NCBI GenBank assembly: GCA_017473905.1
Contig: JAFUJA010000022.1
Span: forward strand, 59,741-123,740
Length of the DNA: 64,000 bases
Reading direction: 5' to 3'
Source of the DNA: Lachnospiraceae bacterium
GTDB taxonomy: Bacteria > Bacillota > Clostridia > Lachnospirales > Lachnospiraceae
Part shown: positions 35,579 to 43,737 of the stretch, piece by piece
Layout: each line of letters starts with the position of its first letter
Position numbering within the stretch: position 1 is the stretch's first letter
Made by a program: the position numbers and the translations under genes
The notes under the pieces: model-generated
Database searches by the model: none
Seen by the model: the letters and a program-made list of their open reading frames with translations, nothing else
Told to the model about the DNA's origin: nothing

Positions 35579-36352
35579 TGCCTTTTTCAGTTTTTCGATT
35601 TCATCAAAAATCATATCATTGTGAATCTTAATATAGGTTCCCTTCATACCGGAAGATTTGGACTCAATTACCTCCGCACTTTCCAACTTACGAAGCGCAT
35701 TTACAATAACGGAACGGGTGATTCCCACTCTGTCCGCAATCTTACTTGCGATAACAACACCTTCCATACCGCCAAGTTCATCAAAAACATGAACAATGGC
35801 TTCCGCTTCGGAACCTGACAAAGTATTGATTGCAGCATGTGCAGCACTGGCCTTACGGTTCTCCTCTGCCTGTTCCTCACTGACGGAACGAAGCATTTCA
35901 AGTCCGATAACACTCATTGCATGCTCACATAAAATAATATCATCTATTTCATATTCCGAATCGTTACGGTAGGTGAACATCGTACCGAGACGCTCTCCTC
36001 CGATTACAATCGGTGTAACCACACCGCGAAAAGCGGAATAATCCTGCTCTTCAAATCCCAGTGTGGACAAGCTGACATTTTCCTTGGTAGAAAGAATACC
36101 GAGGAAACGCTCATTTAAATCCTTATCAATCAGAACACCAACCTTCTCACCGAGAAGTTCTTTGATAACAGGCACATTCTGTGAAATACTCATTCCGAGA
36201 ATCTTTCCCTTTTTGCTGACAACAAGAGCATTTGATCCGGTTACGTCCCTCATAACTTTACACACATCATTAAAAGCAACTTTGCTCTTATTGTTGTTGT
36301 ATAAAAGCTTCCCTATCTTTCTGGTTTTATCCAATAACTGTACACTACTCAT
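35576..36352 (-). CDS. codY: Global nutritional regulator CodY
   Basis: A 258-residue CodY, a GTP- and branched-chain-amino-acid-sensing repressor. The N-terminal GAF domain (about 1-155) is followed by a winged HTH (EGVVIASKIADRVGITRSVI, then VNALRKLESAEVIESKS). In B. subtilis it controls amino acid metabolism and also represses the neighbouring fla/che operon. It has its own promoter with a palindrome. Length is normal. Confidence 0.97.
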   Translation of the reverse strand: MSSVQLLDKTRKIGKLLYNNNKSKVAFNDVCKVMRDVTGSNALVVSKKGKILGMSISQNVPVIKELLGEKVGVLIDKDLNERFLGILSTKENVSLSTLGFEEQDYSAFRGVVTPIVIGGERLGTMFTYRNDSEYEIDDIILCEHAMSVIGLEMLRSVSEEQAEENRKASAAHAAINTLSGSEAEAIVHVFDELGGMEGVVIASKIADRVGITRSVIVNALRKLESAEVIESKSSGMKGTYIKIHNDMIFDEIEKLKKA

Positions 36353-36416
36353 GTCTACCCCGTTTCCTGTCCAAAGACATTTTTAATACAAACTTCCTGT
36401 AGCAAGAATAGTTTAA

Positions 36417-36444
36417 CACAATTTATAAAATTGTGCAAGTTTTT
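36417..36444 (-). promoter_or_regulatory. codY promoter with overlapping perfect palindrome
   Basis: On the minus strand a sigma-A-type promoter reads TTGCAC-N17-TAAACT. The palindrome CACAATTT-ATA-AAATTGTG (36417-36435) fills the spacer and part of the -35. It does not match the known CodY box (AATTTTCWGAAAATT) well. Bound protein here would block RNA polymerase. Confidence 0.55.
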
Positions 36445-36468
36445 TGGACATTTTCTTATTTTGTCAGA

Positions 36469-38538
36469 TTAACTTTCTGCCGGTTTGGAAAATCCGCACT
36501 CCTGGTCTGCGCAAATAAGCTGATTACCTTTTTTAAATAAAACATTACCGCATTTGGGACATTTCTCTTTTACAGGACGCTGCCATACCATAAAATCACA
36601 GGTAGGGATATCCTCACAACCGTAATACTTACGTCCTTTTTTGGTTTTACGCACTACAACTTCCTTACCGCATTTCGGACAGCTTACGCCGATTTTTTCC
36701 AGGAACGTCTTTGTATTTCTACACTCAGGAAATCCGGGGCATGCAAGGAATTTACCGTGAGGACCGTACTTAATTACCATCTGCTTACCGCAAAGTTCGC
36801 AGAATTCATCTGAAAGTTCATCTTCTATTTTAACTTTGGAAAGTTCTTCCTCCGCCGCAAGTACGGCTTCATTTAAATCAGGATAAAAGTTGGATACAAC
36901 GGTTTTCCACTGTACGCTTCCCTCTTCCACCTTATCCAGAAGCGCTTCCATATAAGCGGTAAAGTTCACGTCTACAATACTGGGGAAAGCTTCTTTCATC
37001 ATATTATTTACCACTTCGCCCAGTTCTGAAACATAAAGATTTTTATTTTCTTTTACGACATATCGTCTTGCAATGATTGTTGTAATGGTAGGTGCATAGG
37101 TACTGGGGCGGCCGATTCCAAGCTCTTCCAAAGCACGAACAAGGGCTGCCTCCGTAAAATGTGCCGGCGGCTGGGTAAAATGCTGCTGACTCTCAAATTC
37201 CTCAAAGCTTAACTTTGTGTCTTTCGAAATACTGTTTAAAAGAGCATTTGCTTCCGCTTTTTCTTCATCATCCTGCATATATACGCTTCTGTAGCCGTCA
37301 AAAGAAACTTTGGAAGCGCTGACACGGAACTGATAACCGTTTCCGTTGATACGTACGGATACCGTTTCAAATACTGCCGGAGCCATCTGACTTGCCACGA
37401 ATCGCTTCCAAATCAGCTGGTACAGACGAAGCTGGTCTCTGGAAAGAGATTCTTTTAATGTATCCGGATGTCTTGTAATATCTGTAGGACGGATTGCTTC
37501 ATGGGCATCCTGAATACGTTTTTCATCTTTTTTGCCGTTTTCATTGGCGGCAACATATTTTTCGCCATAGGTGTTGGCAATGTATTTCTCTGCCTGAGCC
37601 TGGGCCTCGGCAGAAACTCTGGTGGAGTCGGTACGTAAATAGGTAATGATACCCTGGGTACCTTCCCCCTTAATTTCTATTCCTTCGTAAAGCTGCTGGG
37701 CAATACGCATGGTTTTTTGTGTGGCAAAACCAAGCACCTTACTTGCTTCCTGCTGAAGAGTGGAAGTTGTAAAAGGAAGCGGAGACTTTTTCACTCTTTC
37801 GCCTGTTTTTACATCTTCTATTTTATAATCAGAATTCTTCAAAGCCTTCTCAACGGCTTCTACGTCGCTTTTTGATGCCAATTCAAGCTTTTTATCATCT
37901 TTCCCATAAAATGATGCAATAAGAGGTTTCTTTTCCCCTTTTATGGAAAAACGGGCATTTAAAGACCAATACTCCTGAGGGATGAACGCATTTATCTCAT
38001 CTTCCCTGTCACAAATAATGCGAAGTGCTACCGACTGAACACGGCCTGCGCTTAATCCTCTTTTTACTTTTGCCCATAAAACAGGTGAAATGCGGTAACC
38101 AACCATACGGTCAAGCATACGTCTTGTCTGCTGGGCATCCACTAAGTCCATATCGATTTCTCTTGCGTTTTTCAGAGAGTTTTTAACCGCATCCTTGGTA
38201 ATCTCATTAAAAGTAATACGATATACTTTTTTGTCCCCAAGTTTTAATGCTTCCTGTAAATGCCAGGAAATTGCCTCACCTTCACGGTCAGGGTCAGTTG
38301 CAAGATAAATCTTTTCTGCTTTTTTTACTTCCTTACGGATGGCAGAAAGCACATCTCCTTTTCCGCGAATTGTAATATACTTAGGTTCATAATCTCCGTC
38401 CACGTCAATTCCAAGAGTACTCTTGGGAAGGTCTCTTACATGACCGTTACTGGCAACTACTTCATAGTTGCTTCCCAGGAATTTTTTAATTGTATTCACT
38501 TTAGCCGGTGATTCCACAATCACAAGATACTTTGCCAT
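36469..38538 (-). CDS. topA: DNA topoisomerase I
   Basis: A 689-residue type IA topoisomerase that relaxes negative supercoils. The Toprim domain starts VIVESPAKVNTIKKFLG. The active-site Tyr is in GIITYLRTDSTRVS. Three C-terminal zinc ribbons follow (CELCGKQM...CPGFPEC, CPKCGKEV...CEDIPTC, CPKCGNVL...CADQEC). Length matches Firmicute TopA. It has its own promoter. In B. subtilis it directly follows dprA. Confidence 0.98.
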   Translation of the reverse strand: MAKYLVIVESPAKVNTIKKFLGSNYEVVASNGHVRDLPKSTLGIDVDGDYEPKYITIRGKGDVLSAIRKEVKKAEKIYLATDPDREGEAISWHLQEALKLGDKKVYRITFNEITKDAVKNSLKNAREIDMDLVDAQQTRRMLDRMVGYRISPVLWAKVKRGLSAGRVQSVALRIICDREDEINAFIPQEYWSLNARFSIKGEKKPLIASFYGKDDKKLELASKSDVEAVEKALKNSDYKIEDVKTGERVKKSPLPFTTSTLQQEASKVLGFATQKTMRIAQQLYEGIEIKGEGTQGIITYLRTDSTRVSAEAQAQAEKYIANTYGEKYVAANENGKKDEKRIQDAHEAIRPTDITRHPDTLKESLSRDQLRLYQLIWKRFVASQMAPAVFETVSVRINGNGYQFRVSASKVSFDGYRSVYMQDDEEKAEANALLNSISKDTKLSFEEFESQQHFTQPPAHFTEAALVRALEELGIGRPSTYAPTITTIIARRYVVKENKNLYVSELGEVVNNMMKEAFPSIVDVNFTAYMEALLDKVEEGSVQWKTVVSNFYPDLNEAVLAAEEELSKVKIEDELSDEFCELCGKQMVIKYGPHGKFLACPGFPECRNTKTFLEKIGVSCPKCGKEVVVRKTKKGRKYYGCEDIPTCDFMVWQRPVKEKCPKCGNVLFKKGNQLICADQECGFSKPAES

Positions 38539-38607
38539 ATCGTTTTCTCCTGCTTTTACTCTTAATACTTCCTATTTTTGTCGTTCCCTTTTAGGTAACC
38601 GTGTATC

Positions 38608-38636
38608 ACTCTACACTAATTTATCCCAAGTTGCAA
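38608..38636 (-). promoter_or_regulatory. Sigma-A-type promoter of topA
   Basis: On the minus strand TTGCAA (38631-38636) and TAGAGT (38608-38613) are 17 bases apart. The leader would be about 65 bases. The inverted pair GTGTA/TACAC (38601-38616) overlaps the -10. Confidence 0.5.
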
Positions 38637-38692
38637 GAAAAAATTTATTATTTTTTATTTTTTCAGAAGAATAGTTAACATTTTGCACAAAA

Positions 38693-38718
38693 AAAGAACT
38701 TCCGATTGGAAGTTCTTT
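38693..38718 (-). terminator. Terminator at the end of the pilus operon
   Basis: AAAGAACTTCC pairs perfectly with GGAAGTTCTTT (11 bp) around a 4-base loop, followed on the minus strand by TTTTTTTG. It lies about 15 bases after the last minor pilin gene and before the topA promoter. Confidence 0.9.
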
Positions 38719-38733
38719 CTTATTAAAAATATG

Positions 38734-40080
38734 TTATTTTACATTACTGATATCCATACCCTGATAGGTTACCGCATAATCAAGATGGTAAACCACACCC
38801 TGAACCGTTACTGCAAAGTTGATACGTTTGTTACCTTCGTTAAAGAAGTTAATCGCCTCAGTACTTCCATTGGTTGCAGAAGGGTTACCGGTTGTAATCA
38901 TCAGATGACCGGATTCGGGACATGCCGCAAGACCAAGCATAACCTTGGTTCCGCTTCCGGAATAGTATTCCTGCGAAGCAGAAGTTCCTACATTACTGAT
39001 GTTGTCGCCCTGATACAAACCAATGTTTTCTTTCTTATTATACATGGTATCACCACCGGTAGCATCGAAAATATGGTCATTGTTTACGTCATTGTAGAAA
39101 ATACCGGTATATTGAACTCCACTGACATTTCTCATATCAATACCCTTGGTTTCAACCCAGAGATAAGTACCACTGTTGGTGGTGTAAGAAGAGGTAAGAG
39201 GCATTACCGCACTTGCTGATTTAAATTCAACAGGTTCTACCTCAAAGCAGACCTTAACCACATTTCCCTTAATGTCTTTTCCGCTTGCACCAAGCATCAT
39301 ATCCTTTTCATAAGCATCTGACATGTTACCGTTAATAATGGTTCCCGGTGTAATGATATAATTTGTCATTCCGTTTCCGTCAACAGTAAGCTCTGTCATA
39401 TTATAATACGTGCTTGCAAGTGTAGCTCCGTTGTCAATCCATGCAAAATCACTTACAATACCACACTCTTCCAACAAGCTGAATTCTTCAAAACGACGAA
39501 TTACAACAAATTTATCAAATGCACCTGAACTGGGATCCGGTGTAGATGAACCGGCATCAATCAGATAATTTGTCATGTTTTCTGTTGCATTACGGAAGAA
39601 TACATCCTTCTGTCCGGAATATGCATATTTTGCATTTTCCATACTGAGGATCACCTGTGCACGGTTATCACCGCTGTCTCTGGTTGCAGAATATGTAAGA
39701 CCGTTGATTTCAAAATCTTTTACATAATCTGCCATAGGAGACCATGCAACGGATGCAGCCGTCATATCGTCGCCTACAACACCCTTTGCATAAAAAAGCT
39801 TATCATCTTCTTTTTTGATACCGTGTAATTCAGAACCTTTTACAACTGTGTAAAATCCGGGCTGAATCTCGGTAACCGCACCTGTGGAATCCACAAGAAT
39901 ATTTTCAATCTGGTTTAATACCAACTGGGCTTCTTCCTGAAGAGTTACTTCCTGCTGACCGTTACGATACAATACGGAGGTAGAACTCATAATTGAAATA
40001 ATACCCAACATAACAACTGCAAAAATTGCAATTGATACCAATAATTCAAATAAGGAATAACCTTTATTATTTCCTCTCAT
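38734..40080 (-). CDS. PilW/PulJ-like minor pilin
   Basis: A 448-residue prepilin. The class III leader MRGNNKG is followed by cleavage before YSLFELLVSIAIFAVVMLG, with Glu at position 5 of the mature protein. The N-terminal helix runs into EEAQLVLNQIENIL, as in PilW/PulJ. The large C-terminal domain (about 150-448) is beta-rich and variable. Minor pilins prime pilus assembly, and large ones often sit at the tip. It is the last gene of the pilD-to-pilW operon. Confidence 0.85.
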   Translation of the reverse strand: MRGNNKGYSLFELLVSIAIFAVVMLGIISIMSSTSVLYRNGQQEVTLQEEAQLVLNQIENILVDSTGAVTEIQPGFYTVVKGSELHGIKKEDDKLFYAKGVVGDDMTAASVAWSPMADYVKDFEINGLTYSATRDSGDNRAQVILSMENAKYAYSGQKDVFFRNATENMTNYLIDAGSSTPDPSSGAFDKFVVIRRFEEFSLLEECGIVSDFAWIDNGATLASTYYNMTELTVDGNGMTNYIITPGTIINGNMSDAYEKDMMLGASGKDIKGNVVKVCFEVEPVEFKSASAVMPLTSSYTTNSGTYLWVETKGIDMRNVSGVQYTGIFYNDVNNDHIFDATGGDTMYNKKENIGLYQGDNISNVGTSASQEYYSGSGTKVMLGLAACPESGHLMITTGNPSATNGSTEAINFFNEGNKRINFAVTVQGVVYHLDYAVTYQGMDISNVK

Positions 40081-40092
40081 TTTCTTCCTCCA

Positions 40093-40587
40093 TTACTTAA
40101 TCTCAAACTTACCGGTTTCTTTGTACAATTGAATGGTCGCCGTATGCTCACCATCTGTAAGAATGAGCTTATCAACATAAGCATCTACCGCATTCTTTGC
40201 AAACGCACCGGAACTCTGGTCAAATCTGATACTCACAAAATATCCGTTTTCAAGGAGATGAGAAGATCCATCATCATAAACATAATACAACTGAACCGGA
40301 GTACGCGCTATATTCTGAAATACTTTTGAGGTTGCAGTAAGATTTCCAACGAAACAATTTATATCATTTCCATCGCAGGTAATCATCATCTGACCTTCAT
40401 AAGTACCCTTCGCAACGCTGGTTGTACGGGCCTTGCCCAGAGCAGTTACCAGTTTATCTGCCGCCTTATTTACGTTGGTTCTACCAATCATACCGGGAAC
40501 AAGGCTTACAAATCCGATTGCAACCGCCATAATTCCAAGAACGATAAGTAATTCAATATAAGAAAAACCTTTATTATTCTTCATCAT
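40093..40587 (-). CDS. FimT/GspH-like minor pilin
   Basis: A 164-residue prepilin with leader MMKNNKG and mature start FSYIELLIVLGIMAVAIG (Glu5 present). The KAADKLVTALGKARTTSVAK segment after the helix is characteristic of FimT/GspH. In some competent bacteria FimT binds DNA. Here a basic patch follows the helix, but I cannot say that it binds DNA. It lies between the PilX- and PilW-like genes. Confidence 0.85.
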   Translation of the reverse strand: MMKNNKGFSYIELLIVLGIMAVAIGFVSLVPGMIGRTNVNKAADKLVTALGKARTTSVAKGTYEGQMMITCDGNDINCFVGNLTATSKVFQNIARTPVQLYYVYDDGSSHLLENGYFVSIRFDQSSGAFAKNAVDAYVDKLILTDGEHTATIQLYKETGKFEIK

Positions 40588-40596
40588 TCATCCCTC

Positions 40597-42180
40597 CTAG
40601 TCCTTAGTCCAGTTTTCATATCCGATTGCAGAGGAATAAATCTTTTCGCCGCTGGAATTGGATGCAAAACCAATTACCTGCTGTACATAATCATTTGCAT
40701 TGGAATTAAAGAATCCACCTGTCTGGAAAGTTCCCCATCTGCCTTTGAATTCATGTACATCGGAATCATAAAGTGCATCTGTTTTATCCGTCATTATAAA
40801 GTAGTTAAAAGTCTGGGTACCCATCTTTGTTACGGTAACGGTATGTACCTGACTGAATTTAATGGGTTTTCTGGAAATAACGGTTGAATTGATATTTCCT
40901 TCTTCCATTGTGGTACCATCTTTATAAATAAATACGAGACTGTTCTTTACACTACCGTTTAAGTTGGTGTCATTGGGAATCTTAAGGGTATACTGAACAC
41001 CGTTAAAGGAACCCTTTCCACCATTTACGCCATGATCACCCATACCGTCTTCATCAAAATCAACAGTCTGTGAACCTTCCTTATTGGTCTGCTCTTTGGT
41101 AATCTGGGCAACAACACCATCGTCATCAGGGTCTGAATTGGTAAGACCGAGTGAATTACGTAAATTCAATCCCTGAGCTTCAGGAAGTCTGGATACGGTA
41201 TAATCCGCAGGTAAAATATGCTGGGCAGCAATCTGTCCCGTGGGTAAAATCACATCATAGGTACTACCGTCACGGGAATCTGTACCTTCCGGCAAGCTAA
41301 TGGTACCGGTACACATTAAAGTACTGTTACCATTCAGATAAATATCACCATATACGGTAAGAGATCCGCCCATAACATTCAAAATAGCGGAATCATTGAG
41401 AACCACATCACCATATACAATCATATAATCTCCAAGAACATTAACCGTACATTCTCCACCAAGTGCAAGACCTGCATTGGCACCTGAACCGGGAAGACTT
41501 TCAGAACCATTGTGCTGAGTACCTACCGCAATACAGTTACCAAGGATATTTAACTTGGTTGCACCACTACCTGTATCACAAGAAATGGGAGCATCCATCA
41601 AAAGACTGAATTCACCGATTCCGCCGACATCACCGACAGAATTGGATTCCTCAATATACATTACCAAATCGGTTGTAATGGTATTATCAAAGTGTTCTGC
41701 TGTCTGAAGCTGACGAATGCGAACACCGGATAAAGTAATCTTTGTAATATTACCGGTTACCACTTCGGAATAATTCGGTCCGGCTACAGCTGAAGAAAAC
41801 GTATAAACATCTCCTTCATCAATAACAGACACTGCATCACCGCCTGCATTGGATACGGTTCCTGCAGGGAAAACAATCTTAGCAAGCTTTTCGGGACTAT
41901 ACCGATTGGTTGTAGGATTTACACCTGCAATTGACTTAATCTGATCCAACGGGTTACTGCTCTTCATAACATCGTTACGAAGTCCTGACGACAATTCCGT
42001 CATCTTCTGTTCTGTTTCATAGAAATTCAGTTTAGACTTATAACTTGTAACCTTCATACTGAAGTTATTATATGAAAGATACAAAAGAGTACTTGCAAGA
42101 ATAGAGATAAAAGTAACAGCAATCATAATGGAAACAAGAGCTGCACCTCTGTTATCCTCACGTAATGTTTTTCGATTCAT
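40597..42180 (-). CDS. PilX/GspK-like minor pilin lacking Glu5
   Basis: A 527-residue protein with leader MNRKTLREDNRG and mature start AALVSIMIAVTFISILAST. Position 5 of the mature chain is Ser rather than Glu, as in GspK-type tip pseudopilins. After the helix and a linker, a long Gly/Asn/Ser-rich beta region (about 200-330) has regular turns (SAILNVMGGSLTVYGDIY) like a beta-helix. I start at ATG 42180 with GGGGGAG upstream. It is likely the tip-initiating subunit. Confidence 0.75.
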   Translation of the reverse strand: MNRKTLREDNRGAALVSIMIAVTFISILASTLLYLSYNNFSMKVTSYKSKLNFYETEQKMTELSSGLRNDVMKSSNPLDQIKSIAGVNPTTNRYSPEKLAKIVFPAGTVSNAGGDAVSVIDEGDVYTFSSAVAGPNYSEVVTGNITKITLSGVRIRQLQTAEHFDNTITTDLVMYIEESNSVGDVGGIGEFSLLMDAPISCDTGSGATKLNILGNCIAVGTQHNGSESLPGSGANAGLALGGECTVNVLGDYMIVYGDVVLNDSAILNVMGGSLTVYGDIYLNGNSTLMCTGTISLPEGTDSRDGSTYDVILPTGQIAAQHILPADYTVSRLPEAQGLNLRNSLGLTNSDPDDDGVVAQITKEQTNKEGSQTVDFDEDGMGDHGVNGGKGSFNGVQYTLKIPNDTNLNGSVKNSLVFIYKDGTTMEEGNINSTVISRKPIKFSQVHTVTVTKMGTQTFNYFIMTDKTDALYDSDVHEFKGRWGTFQTGGFFNSNANDYVQQVIGFASNSSGEKIYSSAIGYENWTKD

Positions 42181-42193
42181 ACCGCTCCCCCTT

Positions 42194-42805
42194 TTAATTA
42201 CTCTTGTTAGCAACAGCACCTTCCAAAACAACAAGTAACTCGTTGTAATGAACCTCTGTTCCGCTACCAGGATTTAATACACTGTACACTTCCATGTCAA
42301 CATCATAGGTGAAGTACTTATCTCCGCCTGTTCCGTTGGAACGCATACGAACAACTACATCATATTCCTGTTTATTGTATTCTACACCATGGAAAGAAAC
42401 CAATAACGCATCTGAGCTTTTAGAATAAAAACACTGCTCCGTAACACCTGCAGAATAAGTATTCTTCAACATTGTTTTAAATGTTGCAAAATCTCCGGTA
42501 TAAGCGATTGCACCACAACCTGTGGTAAAACCAAGACTGCCGATGATTACATGACTGGCAGAATCTGTGAGAAGTGCATCCAGCCCTTCCGTTCCTTCCA
42601 TAGGCTTTGAAGTAAGAACTTCCATCGTCGCCTGGGCAACATCAGTAGCTCCCATCAGTTCTCTGGAATCCTTGGAAATCTTCATGGACGTGGTAAACAA
42701 CTGAAGAATCGGTGTTGCAACCAACGCAAGAATTACGATTGCCAAAAGAACTTCCACCAAAGAGAAACCTTTTTGATTTCCGCATTTTTTCTTAAACTTC
42801 ATCAT
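42194..42805 (-). CDS. PilV/GspI-like minor pilin
   Basis: A 203-residue prepilin. The leader MMKFKKKCGNQKG is followed by FSLVEVLLAIVILALVATP with Glu5, then QLFTTSMKISKDSRELM, the pattern of PilV/GspI. The C-terminal domain is small and beta-rich. It is 13 bases before the PilX-like gene. It is preceded by a 140-base gap with a long stem-loop. Confidence 0.85.
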   Translation of the reverse strand: MMKFKKKCGNQKGFSLVEVLLAIVILALVATPILQLFTTSMKISKDSRELMGATDVAQATMEVLTSKPMEGTEGLDALLTDSASHVIIGSLGFTTGCGAIAYTGDFATFKTMLKNTYSAGVTEQCFYSKSSDALLVSFHGVEYNKQEYDVVVRMRSNGTGGDKYFTYDVDMEVYSVLNPGSGTEVHYNELLVVLEGAVANKSN

Positions 42806-42893
42806 TTCCTTTCCTCCAACCTTTTACATTTGACTTGAGTTCTTATAAACAGGTACTGCATTACACATTGATAAAAACTCAAACCTTAAACAG

Positions 42894-42929
42894 GTATTCT
42901 GTGGTGCATTTACGCACCACAGAAACCTA
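42894..42929 (-). other. 15-bp stem-loop between pilO and the minor pilins
   Basis: TTCTGTGGTGC (42898-42908) pairs perfectly with GCACCACAGAA (42915-42925) around ATTTAC, and AGGT/ACCT extend the stem past one bulge. No run of T follows on either strand, so it is not a simple terminator. It may stabilise or process the operon mRNA. Confidence 0.6.
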
Positions 42930-42945
42930 TTTATAACATTGTTAA

Positions 42946-43737
42946 CTATTCTGCAGAATCGAAACCGCCTTCTTCATTCTGGGCCTTATCTTCATCTCCA
43001 TAGTAGTAACCTGTAACCTTACCATACATATAAGGCATAAGTTCAGGATACTTCGCATAACGGGAAGTAAGTTCTTCAACATACTTGCCGAAGATTGTAC
43101 CTTCGTTCAAATATGTCTGTGCAGGAATTTCGAAAGATCTGTATTCTCTTCCGTCTCCGGCGATTGCATACTGGCTTACAAGATATGTACCTTTGATTCT
43201 GCCTGTTTCATCGTCATACTCAACATCAACACCAACAACTGACATTGCATATTCATTGTTTGTAATTTCGTCTAAGTATGCTTTGAAAGCATCATACTCT
43301 GTTAAAACCTCAATTGCAGTCTGGGTCATAAGGAATGTATATTCCTTTGTATTGCTTGCACCGGTACCATCCTTTTCAATTACTGAAATAGGAATTTCGG
43401 TTGTATCGGAAAAGCTCATTGCATCAATGAGGAAAGGTAATTCTTCTGCACATTCTCTTGCATAAAGAATAACATCTTCCTGATTCAAACGGCCGTCAAA
43501 GTCTTTCATGATATCTGCAATGTTTGCAAGCATCTTATCAATATTTTCCTGGAAAGTTGCTCTGTAAGCATCTTTCGCTTTTAACTCATCCAGAGTCTTC
43601 TGGGATGCTTCCATTTTTGTTTTCTCATCTTTTACATCTTCTGCCAAAGGTTTGAAAACGAATAAAAGAGGTACTACTACAACAAGAGCAATTCCTAAAA
43701 TAAGCAATAATTTTTTGTCTCTATCACTCAGTTTCAT
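42946..43737 (-). CDS. pilO: PilO-like pilus alignment protein
   Basis: A 263-residue inner-membrane protein. A short basic start (KLSDRDKKLLLI) leads into one helix (about 10-29), then a coiled coil (about 33-70) and an alpha/beta domain, the PilO architecture. It overlaps the end of pilMN by one base (ATGA-type). PilO pairs with PilN in the alignment complex. Similarity to Gram-negative PilO is low, so the call rests on architecture and place. Confidence 0.75.
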   Translation of the reverse strand: MKLSDRDKKLLLILGIALVVVVPLLFVFKPLAEDVKDEKTKMEASQKTLDELKAKDAYRATFQENIDKMLANIADIMKDFDGRLNQEDVILYARECAEELPFLIDAMSFSDTTEIPISVIEKDGTGASNTKEYTFLMTQTAIEVLTEYDAFKAYLDEITNNEYAMSVVGVDVEYDDETGRIKGTYLVSQYAIAGDGREYRSFEIPAQTYLNEGTIFGKYVEELTSRYAKYPELMPYMYGKVTGYYYGDEDKAQNEEGGFDSAE

